Position numbers and translations under genes: made by a program. Positions 36,738 to 45,607 of a stretch of DNA of 64,000 nucleotides are shown here, piece by piece. Location: NCBI GenBank assembly GCA_032209605.1, contig JASFXZ010000008.1:3100001-3164000 (forward strand), given 5' to 3'. Under the pieces are notes generated by a model that was not told the origin of the DNA, searched no databases, and worked only from the letters and a program-made list of their open reading frames with translations. The stretch comes from Mactromeris polynyma. Its lineage: Eukaryota > Mollusca > Bivalvia > Venerida > Mactridae. Each line of letters starts with the position of its first letter. Positions within the stretch are counted from its first letter, which is position 1.

Positions 36738-37315
36738 GGGTGTGGGACAGTACCACTTGTCTATGTAGCCAAGCTGGCAACTCGTTGCATATAAGTTTCT
36801 GTTTTGTAACTATAGTCAAACCTGTGTTAAAGACCACCTGCGAACAAAGACCACTATTGCAAAACCTGTCTGCAAAGACCATCAATTTTATCTCCCATCA
36901 GACCATTTTAAATGATATTTAATATGTTAATAGAGACCACCTGTAAACAAAGACCACATTTTGCTGTTCCCATGGGTGGTCTTTACAGACAGGTTTGACT
37001 GTAAACAGTTTTATAATATCAAAGTTTGTGTAACTAGGTAAGAAGGTTTGCATGGAATATGGAATAAAACAAAAACATAAGACATAAATGTGAAAAAGAA
37101 TAAAAAATTATTGAAGAAAGAATAAACATTTTTTCCAAGAGATCTTCAATCCGACTTGTTCTAGAAATGCTAGATTTTCAATCCAAAATAAAGAAAAATG
37201 GTCAGTAATAATGGTAGAACCTTAAGACTGTAAAACAAGTGAAATGTTTGTCACGATTGTAAATAAATGAAATACAAAGATATTAGACCCTTTATGTAAC
37301 GTTTGTGAATATTTA
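36738..37315 (-). repeat. Dispersed repeat, copy B (filled site)
   Basis: Inverted relative to copy A at 31155-31470, roughly 5.3 kb away. It carries two extra segments: the TA-flanked MITE at 36813-37001 and about 75 bp near 37185-37262. I see no coding capacity; it may derive from a longer transposon. Confidence 0.75.
36813..37001. mobile_element. Tc1/mariner-type MITE with resolvable empty site
   Basis: A 189-bp element. Left end: TAGTCAAACCTGTGTTAAAG. Right end read inwards: CAGTCAAACCTGTCTGTAAA, continuing to GACCACC on both sides (about 26 bp imperfect inverted repeat). Flanking TA lies at 36811-36812 and 37002-37003. Copy A of the host repeat reads GTAAC-TA-AACAG with no element, so the insertion and its TA duplication are directly visible by comparison. 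Non-autonomous. Confidence 0.88.
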
Positions 37316-39489
37316 ATTATGAAATGACATATTAAATTCTATCCTCGCTAAATTAGAGTAAAATCAGTATGGCCAGGCATAAAGTTATGATAACACTAGC
37401 TTGCCATAGGTTATGAGTAATCTTGTTGCAGTGGGGTATTTTCCAATTAATTTTCAAAGCACAACTTTGATGAAAATGTAACAGGTTTTTTTAGAGATGA
37501 ACAGCAGACAAGGTTTTCAAGTTTCTGACACCTGTGACCTTGACTTTTAACATTATGACCCCAAATTACAATATGAACTACTAGACTTCATACTGATACT
37601 TCCCAGCAAGTTGATGAAAATCTATCACTGGATTTTGGAGATAAAGGGAGAACAAGGCAGACTGGACAGACAAACATACAACATGTGGAGACATAATAAA
37701 TACAAGATGATGAACACATCTGTACAAGCAATAACAAAGTTTATATAATTATACATTGTAGTTAAATATTAGTACTTAACTGTTTACTTCATATGCAGCT
37801 TAATTGCAAAAACATCATCTTTTATATAGTTTATACATGAATCGATTATCCAGGTCAAATCATCCAAGCTTTGTTTTAAAGGAAACTACTTTGAGCTTAG
37901 TCAGGTAACAAAAAGTATGTTAGACCAGTTGTATCAAAAGTTGAAAGTAGACTGCAGACACAGCATAGGGCTACTCAAGGAACATTTTTACCCGGTTCGG
38001 TTTAAACTGCTCTAGCAGCTTTAGATATAATATCCAAAATATGTCAGCGAATCAGATGTTGGATGTAATTTTGGTACAGTACAATCATGTGCCATGTTCA
38101 TAGCAAATCAGCCAAAGGGTAAATAGATTTTTTTTAGAAAAAATGTCTGGCAATCAGAAGCCCAAGTGGCTATTTTGGAATTCGAGTGGGGCTGAGTGGG
38201 GCTGTGTGACACAATATTTGAAGGCAATCATGCAATGAACAAATCTCGAATGAGTTAAATAATTAAAAAATATCAAAGTGAAACAAACAGCAATAAAACA
38301 CCTGAAGACTGAGGCAAGACATGAATATTGCAAAAGCACATTAATGTAAGAACTGTTACAAGTATCAAAGACAAGCAAAGTCAACTATCAAAACACAGTA
38401 CAATATATTCAAATAAGAGGCCCAAGCAAAAATTAAATCAAAATAAGGGAGGGCTTGGTTTTTTTTAAACTTTTGAGTGCTGACTGGGTTTTTTTACATG
38501 TGGTTTTTTGAAATACTTAACTTTTGCCATACAGTAAAAAGGTATGTATGTATAGTATTACTGTGTTTATGAGGTCGCCCGTCGCCGCGCACATTTTATA
38601 ATGCACATTATGGTAATTTGGTCGACCCGGTATGTCTGCCGCACACCATAAATATACTTTTTTGATGCCAGTAGAGGAGTATAGGTCAAACAGACAATTT
38701 TTGAAGCCAAATACGGTCACTGCATAGTGCCAATGAGACCCATCGTAAAGTTACCATTTTCCTGGCATCTAACCAGTACTTTCCTGGAATCTACCCAGTA
38801 CTTTCCTGGTTACATGCCAAGGCGTATGCACAAATATTATAAATATTGTCCCTGAAGTAAATTTCATTGCACTAACAAGCTGATTTTATACATTTAAGAA
38901 TAAAGGGCCGGAAAATACTGCACTCCACAGGATGCAATATATTAACCCCATTACCTACAGAAATAAAGTTGCTGCTAATGGTAAATTTCAATTTTTAAAA
39001 GCCACAAATGAAGAAAATAATAAAGTGGTGTGTTAGAGGTTGTTGAGGGGAGTTTTTTTTCTCTCTCTGAAACAGTCGTAAATCAAGAATGAAATCCACA
39101 TTTTTTGTTTCTAGGGTTCCCTCTGTCATTTGCCAATAACATCAAATGTGAAAAAGACAATAATTTGGCAACAGGTTTTCAATTTTGGCAACAACAATAT
39201 TCCAAAAGAAATTATACTTGTAAACAATTGCATAATTGTTCATGCTTTTTATCAAAATTGGTGTGTACTTTGAATATGTCACAGGGAATCATGTCTTCAA
39301 ATTAAAAAAAATTAGCACCTTCAATACCGGGATATGAATAAATACCGAATGATATCAGAAATGGAAGTATCTAGTTTTTCGCATAACTTTGATTGCAGTG
39401 TCAGTTGTTCCGAATAGATAAGGGATCACTGTCCTTGTAAGTGCAAGTGACACTTATTTAAGGTTTACACAAGGCAACAATATGAAGCT
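37316..39489. other. Intronic spacer
   Basis: AT-rich, with one CpG-containing patch at 38571-38645 (GTCGCCCGTCGCCGCGCACA) that gives no convincing exon. A short duplication (CCAGTACTTTCCTGG) lies at 38772-38808. Nothing else recognised. Confidence 0.4.
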
Positions 39490-39645
39490 CTAATGTTCAT
39501 CTTGCATATCTGGGAACATCTGCTTCACCATTCCTACAGGTACCACAACTACTTTGTCATCTATTGTTAAGAAGGAGAACTCATCTTCTTCCTGACAAAC
39601 ACTATCCACCTCATCAATTACGTCTTCTACTGGAAATTCTGTTTT
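39490..39645 (-). CDS. Last coding exon of the minus-strand OB-fold-like locus
   Basis: The acceptor (GTATTTTAACAG, ending at 39646) is followed by 51 open codons and TAG at 39490-39492. The text is strongly coding-like: an acidic stretch (VEDVIDEVDSVCQEEDEF), a beta-rich run (SFLTIDDKVVVVPVG) and the end MVKQMFPDMQDEH. It starts in phase 0, which matches the phase-0 donor of the exon at 40564. It has no start codon of its own, so it is a terminal exon. It lies antisense inside the large intron of the plus-strand gene. Confidence 0.6.
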   Translation of the reverse strand, partial: KTEFPVEDVIDEVDSVCQEEDEFSFLTIDDKVVVVPVGMVKQMFPDMQDEH

Positions 39646-40249
39646 CTGTTAAAATACAATAGTATAGGTATATTGTAAGGGTATTAATGAAACATATTTA
39701 AGAAATATCTGAACAATTTTTGCTATATTTAGGTGTTGAACCTTTCGCCTAGTGTTAAAGCTCTTTTTGATGGAGTGTGAGGATAAGTGACCCAATCATG
39801 TTTATGATAAAAAAAATGTATTACTTTGATCTTGCTGCTGCATATAATCTTTGACGGTTTGTTGTTCTTTAATTGTGTATTTCTTAACTTTTCTGCTTTA
39901 ACAATGGATTCAGTTACATGTTTATTATAACCATGACATATTAATGTCTCCATGTAAAATTTAATGGTATTAAAAAGTATTAGCCAATAACAATGTATTT
40001 CAAAAGTATCAGTTGACAGCTGCTAAAATTATTAAACTAAAACTATCTGAATGGACAAAAAAAACTTTATGCCTTTTTGATGATATAACTACTGTACTAA
40101 AGTACATTCAGAATTTTTTTGCAATATCTTATTTTAGCTTAAGGTAACAGGCGACAGGATTGCAATAATTTGAACTTGCTATTTAAATTTGTATAGCAGA
40201 ATATCAATGTATCATTTCCTATAATTGCAATAATTAACCTCACAATTTG

Positions 40250-40530
40250 TCTGTTGTTCAAGACACAACACAAATCAGATTTCCCACCATTCCCAAAAAA
40301 AATTCAAGGACTCTTCAAAGGGTATTTTCACAAAATTCAAGGACCAAAACAGCATTTGTTTTGTACTGCTATTTTATTCATTCAACATGTCTTTCAAATT
40401 AACTTTTTCCATGAACATTTAAGTATTAAACTTCAAATTATGAACTTATATACAAGGAAATGTTACACTCACTTCAACGCGAGTTTTCCAAGGCTTTCAA
40501 AGTCACTATTTTTTATCTGTTTAAAGTGAG
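40250..40530 (+). other. Possible dispersed repeat between the OB-locus exons
   Basis: The text has repeated AATTCAAGGAC / TTCAAAG motifs (40300-40350 and 40480-40502) and a long open frame rich in Phe and Lys. I see no clear terminal repeats. It is either a degraded repeat in the intron of the minus-strand locus or chance. Confidence 0.25.
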
Positions 40531-40563
40531 TTTATTATACAGTAGGAGAACCATGTGACATAC

Positions 40564-40765
40564 CGTGACTAAGGTCTGGGATGTTGTTGAAAGGGAAACT
40601 TCATTTCTGTAGGTATTTGAAACACTGTCTGTTATAACAAGTCTCCAGGTTGAAAGGTTTCATTCACACATTTGCACCATAAGGCCACCTTACATTTGTT
40701 TGTTGCATCTTCAAAATATATGTTCTTTATTTTGACATTCTCAGTACCTCACATACAGCTTCTTG
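40564..40765 (-). pseudogene. OB-fold-like exon with a frameshift
   Basis: After an acceptor TTTTATTGCAG (ending at 40766), or possibly a second one ending at 40748, the minus strand encodes ENVKIKNIYFEDATNKCKVA, then LWCKCVNETFQPGDL. After a one-base loss near 40640 it continues as VITDSVSNTYRNEVSLSTTS up to TLVT and the donor ACG|GTATGT (ending at 40564, phase 0). The pattern (beta strand, acidic turn, KVxLW, PGD, ITDxVSNTY, EVSLSTT) is that of an OB-fold in RPA/SSB-like proteins, which bind single-stranded nucleic acid. The family call rests on pattern, not a search. A TGA at 40749-40751 blocks the frame upstream if the first acceptor is used. It is either a pseudogene or an intact gene with a base error. 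Confidence 0.5.
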
Positions 40766-41436
40766 CTGCAATAAAAGGTAAATCAATAAAATACTGCATT
40801 AGACTTTCCAATGGATAATAATGCATTTTGCCTTTCATCTCAAATAATGTTTTAGAACAGCCATTCATTTGCTGATCGTGTATCTGAAGACATCAATTTG
40901 AAGATGTCATCAGACAATTATCTTAATTGAGATTCTCCATCTATCATTGGCAGTGTTTTCCGTGGACTTTTAAAATTGAAAGTCATTGCAATTTCATATC
41001 CGAGGCCAGGGTCATTTCCAAGTATTGGAGGTCATACAGGAATATGCTAAATCGAGTCGACGCTTATGTACTTAGACACATTCAGTCTGCATGTAATAAT
41101 GAAATTGAAAGTTGAAACTGAAAGTACATTTTCGGAAAATCGCTGTAAGGTTAGAACATGTGATCAGTGTATTTAATACAACCTGCGAGTTTAAACGTTT
41201 ACATGTTAATTATCACGCATGTTTGAACGATACATGACTTATGAATGAGGGAAAATACTGCAAAATATTAAACAGAGCACAGAGACGAATGCTGGCTGCA
41301 TCATAACAATAACAAATAAAATGTAGGTCAACCACGCGATGGGTCAACCACAATGTTGAAACGATAAATTTAATAATTATACAGTTGAAAATATTAGTTA
41401 ATGACATCAATCATAATATACAACAAAATCACATAC

Positions 41437-41510
41437 CTTAATTTAGCTTTTGTAGCCTACAAAATCAATAATGACGTTACAACGCACAATCGTTCGCTTC
41501 CCGACATATA
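41437..41510 (-). other. Candidate 5' non-coding first exon
   Basis: Minus-strand sequence downstream of the CpG-rich patch ends in CTAAATTAAG|GTATGTG, a good donor at 41437. There is no ATG-started frame of note, so it would be 5' UTR. The transcription start is inferred only from the neighbouring promoter-like sequence. Confidence 0.3.
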
Positions 41511-41546
41511 TTCCCGCCGGTCTGCGCAGGCGCACAATATGCTCTG
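41465..41546 (-). promoter_or_regulatory. CpG-containing candidate promoter with NRF1-type palindrome
   Basis: A patch with many CpGs in otherwise CpG-poor DNA. It holds TGCGCAGGCGCA at 41523-41534, a full match to the NRF1 consensus (YGCGCANGCGCR), and a CRE-like TGACGTTA near 41472. It lies just upstream of a good donor on the minus strand. Such sites usually sit close to housekeeping-gene starts. Direction and activity are inference. Confidence 0.45.
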
Positions 41547-41765
41547 GGGTGGGACTGAAACCCGTTATCCGTGATCCGGGATTCTCCGGGATCGATTTTT
41601 AAAAATTGTTCGAGTGGAACATATGTTAACTGAAGGGTGTGAACGAATGTTCCTCTATCCGTTATTGACCGTTGATACCTACGATATAGTCCAAAATATC
41701 GATCCCGGATTTTCCCACCAAAGTCCCGGATTTTTTTAAAGTCCCGGGATTTAGTCCCACCCTAG
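41547..41765. mobile_element. MITE with GGGTGGGACT termini beside the promoter
   Basis: A 219-bp element. Left end GGGTGGGACTGAAACCC; right end read inwards CTAGGGTGGGACTAAATCCC, with further matching ATCCGGGA blocks. The flanks repeat GCTCTG at 41541-41546 and 41766-41771 (6 bp). I cannot assign the superfamily, as the exact left boundary is uncertain by about three bases. It is inserted 12 bp from the NRF1-type palindrome. Confidence 0.65.
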
Positions 41766-41838
41766 GCTCTGTTCGATTTTTCGCCCAATTTTGTTCTTAA
41801 CCGAGTCCATTGCAAAACGACGCTAACAGAACTCAATA

Positions 41839-41862
41839 TGCACGGCGTTGACACGCCGTGCA
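41839..41862. other. Perfect CpG-rich hairpin
   Basis: TGCACGGCGT, a four-base spacer TGAC, then ACGCCGTGCA: a perfect 10-bp inverted repeat. It lies about 300 bp from the NRF1-type site and outside the MITE. It could be a dyad binding site or a fragment of an unrecognised element. Confidence 0.55.
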
Positions 41863-42352
41863 ATAAATATATAAAAAACTTGTAAATGAATCTTATATAA
41901 ATTATGACCCTTTACTGTATTTCATTCACTCAGACGTTAACTAACTAAAATTAAGGCCTTTCAAATGTTGATCATTGACAGGGGCATAGCAAGCGATATG
42001 CACATACGCAAATGCATAACATCAGTTAGAAAAATGAAAAAATAATCATGGCCCAAAATGGTTTAAAAATCAAAGGGTAATGGGGGCTGAGCTTTAAATG
42101 TTTCAGCATGACAAAAATAGCTATACTTTAATGTTTGATAATGCTTCTGAATATTGCAGCTGTGAGGATGTAGAATTTTACAATTTTCCGGAGATTATGC
42201 CCCCGGGGGAGAAAAAAGAGTTAACTCCCTTGATTCAAAATATACTGTGGGCATCCAAAAATATAATGTGAATCTATTTCAGAAATGTAACATGCATGTA
42301 GGTGTGAATGTTGACTTTACCATATTGATTACTTAAAACACTTAAATTGTAC

Positions 42353-42423
42353 CTGATTTTTTCTTGATCTACTTTAGAAACATTGGTGAGGAAGTTGTAG
42401 TAATTGTAAGAGGTTTTATTGAT
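42353..42423 (-). CDS. Candidate exon, possibly the N-terminal part of the OB-fold locus
   Basis: A minus-strand acceptor (CCATGTTTCCCATTGCAG, ending at 42424) is followed by 71 bases reading INKTSYNYYNFLTNVSKVDQ then EKI, with donor ATCAG|GTACAA. It starts in phase 0 and ends in phase 2. It faintly resembles the first strand of OB-fold proteins, but the phase does not fit the exon at 40765 directly, so another exon would be needed. The same frame is open from an ATG at 42546, so it could also be part of a longer, unspliced open frame. Confidence 0.28.
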
Positions 42424-42711
42424 CTGCAATGGGAAACATGGGACCATGGAGAGAGTGTTCATGTACCATGTGTAGGAGAAATCACTGATTGTAATGCCAG
42501 GGAAACATGCCTTCATGCCATTAACACCTAGGTGCATGACAGCCATACATATATTGTACTCTTACTTCTTTACTGGCTGGGTTAGACCAGATAAAAGATT
42601 GTAATTCATCCTTTTTTGAATCAGATTATTGTGTATTGTATGACTACATTTATTATAAATTGGAGTCTAACTGGTTATAGGCACAACTTCAGGACAAAAA
42701 CCTCATTTATG

Positions 42712-43540
42712 AGCATTCTAAAGCATCTAAAGCATCTAAAGCATCTAAAGCATCTAAAGCATCTAAAGCATCTAAAGCATCTAAAGCATCTAAAGCATCT
42801 AAAGCATCTAAAGCATCTAAACCATCTAACCATCTAAACCATCTAAACCATCTAACCATCTAACCATCTAAACCATCTAAACCATCTAAACCATCTAACC
42901 ATCTAAACCATCTAAACCATCTAACCATCTAAACCATCTAAACCATCTAACCATCTAACCATCTAAACCATCTAAACCATCTAACCATCTAACCATCTAA
43001 ACCATCTAACCATCTAACCATCTAAACCATCTAAACCATCTAACCATCTAACCATCTAAACCATCTAACCATCTAAACCATCTAAACCATCTAACCATCT
43101 AACCATCTAACCATCTAACCATCTAAACCATCTAACCATCTAAACCATCTAAACCATCTAACCATCTAACCATCTAAACCATCTAACCATCTAACCATCT
43201 AACCATCTAAACCATCTAACCATCTAACCATCTAAACCATCTAAACCATCTAACCATCTAACCATCTAACCATCTAAACCATCTAACCATCTAACCATCT
43301 AACCATCTAAACCATCTAACCATCTAAACCATCTAAACCATCTAACCATCTAAACCATCTAAACCATCTAACCATCTAAACCATCTAACCATCTAACCAT
43401 CTAACCATCTAAATCATCTAAACCATCTAACCATCTAACCATCTAAACCATCTAAACCATCTAACCATCTAAACCATCTAAACCATCTAAAGCATCTAAA
43501 CCATCTAAACCATCTAAAGCATCTAAACCATCTAAAGCAT
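42712..43540. repeat. 8/9-bp tandem repeat with matching edges
   Basis: The left edge has about a dozen perfect 9-bp AAGCATCTA units. The interior switches to AACCATCTA (9 bp) mixed irregularly with ACCATCTA (8 bp). The right edge again contains AAGCATCT units. Around 95 units in all. Confidence 0.96.
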
Positions 43541-44220
43541 TACATCAATGATTAAATTACTTTATTGAATCATCTGACAATCCACATGTCAGGAAATTAT
43601 GAAATATTTTCAGGAATTGATTTCCTTTACAGTAATTGACAATAATGTGCAATTGACCATACATTATGTAACACAAATCCATTGTTTAAAGTACCTTGGA
43701 TAGAATGTATTCAAGAATGTCTGATATTCTAAGCAACTTCTAATTTACATAAGTTAGTTTTATTGTCAGCCATCATTAAATCAATGCTGGGCAGAAACAT
43801 TATTGGCAATAACTAATATTTCCATATCTTCCCCATGTTTTATTGCATTTTCTCTCATTGTTCATTCTCATTTAGATAAAATACTGACTAGAAAATATGA
43901 GTGAATGAAGATGATGTTTCGAGCACTATACTACAGGTTTGAGTTCTGACCTGCATTTATTCAAATTAGTTGCTTGGTGCCTCTAAACTGATTCATTTGG
44001 AGAAGTTGTCCGGTTATTAATTGCTTGCTGAGAACAGGTTATGTGCTTATGCAATGTTTTGCCCCAGGGGTGGAAACATGGAACTGAAATAGACAGAAAA
44101 TGATTCCTGATTGATGGAATATTGACAACAAATGATTCTGGGCCCCAGGAAATAGACTTTGGTCTGATTTTTAATAATTCCCAGAAGTGGGGAATTAGAT
44201 CCTAAAATGACAAATTGTCT
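43541..44220. other. Intronic spacer, nothing recognised
   Basis: AT-rich intronic DNA without visible exon or repeat structure. Confidence 0.45.
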
Positions 44221-44222
44221 AA

Positions 44223-44320
44223 TTCCCCTGGGTCAGTCTGCCCCCCCCCTGGGTCAGCCTCTCTCTCCCCTGGGTCAGCCTCCCCCTCCCCTGGGTCAGC
44301 CTGTCCCCCTCCCCCTGAAC
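44223..44320. repeat. C-rich short tandem repeat (about 24 bp)
   Basis: Four imperfect copies of CCCCTGGGTCAGCCT separated by C/T runs. The minus strand has several G runs and could form a quadruplex. The Pro-rich open frame across it (PLGQP repeats) is a by-product. Confidence 0.8.
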
Positions 44321-44332
44321 AAACCATTGATA

Positions 44333-44370
44333 GGTTCATTAGTACTGGTTGGTAGCCTGGGAACTCTGAA
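44333..44370 (+). repeat. Isolated diverged monomer of the 63-bp minisatellite
   Basis: TTAGTACTGGTTGGTAGCCT and GGGAACTCT line up with TTAGTACTGGTTGGTAATGT and AGGAACTCT of the 3286-7300 array, 37 kb away. Only about 38 bp match. This may mark a dispersed sequence from which the array arose. Confidence 0.5.
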
Positions 44371-44837
44371 CATAAACTCTATAACACCTCATCAAAGGTT
44401 GTTTCGTAGGTGCATTTGGACCAACCTAGGAAACCATGGGTTTCTGAAAATCTTATATCCTAATAACCAAATGAAATGTACATCAATCTTGACCAATACT
44501 ATAAGCTCATGTATTGGGTATAGTACCATATTTATTGACATATTTCTGATTGAGGTAGAAATGAGAGCACTGGAAACATCATCCTCTCCCATTGTGTGTC
44601 AGAATTATCCACCCAAGTATTGACCTGCAATCACGAAACTTCTCAAGCTGGGAGTTATCCTAAGTGAAATATTTCCTTTCTGGTATAAGGAAACATTATG
44701 GTACAAATATTGGCACCATGAACAGTGGTGCTACTTAGTTTGTCTGCCTCTAGTTTACATGACAACTCTTTTGGTTGTCTATGTCATGTTCTTTCAGTTA
44801 AAAGACAAATTATTCAGAATATTCATTAGAGGATGAG
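44371..44837. other. Intronic spacer, nothing recognised
   Basis: AT-rich intronic DNA; the open frame through 44623 has no splice support. Confidence 0.45.
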
Positions 44838-45607
44838 TTCTCAGTTGGTAGTTTAGCCGTGTTGTCCTATGTATGTCAACATGTGTCCATCCATTGTCAA
44901 CCATTAGTTCTCAGTTGGTAGTTTAGCCGTGTTGTCTTATGTATGTCAACATGTGTCCATCCGTTGTCAACCATTAGTTCTCAGTTGGTAGTTTAGCCAT
45001 GTTGTCCTATGTATGTCATCATGTGTCCATCCGTTGTCAACCATTAGTTCTCAGTTGGTAGTTTAGCCATGTTGTCCTATGTATGTCATCATGTGTCCAT
45101 CCATTGTCAACCATTAGTTCTCAGTTGGTAGTTTAGCCATGTTGTCCTATGTATGTCATCATGTGTCCATCCGTTGTCAACCATTAGTTCTCAGTTGGTA
45201 GTTTAGCCATGTTGTCTTATGTATGTCAACATGTGTCCATCCGTTGTCAACCATTAGTTCTCAGTTGGTAGTTTAGCCATGTTGTCCTATGTATGTCATC
45301 ATGTGTCCATCCGTTGTCAACCATTAGTTCTCAGTTGGTAGTTTAGCCGTGTTGTCCTATGTATGTCATCATGTGTCCATCCATTGTCAACCATTAGTTC
45401 TCAGTTGGTAGTTTAGCCGTGTTGTCCTATGTATGTCATCATGTGTCCATCCATTGTCAACCATTAGTTCTCAGTTGGTAGTTTAGCCGTGTTGTCCTAT
45501 GTATGTCATCATGTGTCCATCCATTGTCAACCATTAGTTCTCAGTTGGTAGTTTAGCCGTGTTGTCCTATGTATGTCACCATGTGTCCATCCATTGTCAA
45601 CCATTAG
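44838..45607. repeat. Minisatellite, 70-bp unit
   Basis: Eleven copies of a 70-bp unit containing TCTCAGTTGGTAGTTTAGCC and CATGTGTCCATCCGTTGTCA. Variants at three sites (GCCATG/GCCGTG, GTCATC/GTCAAC, CCGTTG/CCATTG) shift from left to right. Confidence 0.97.
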
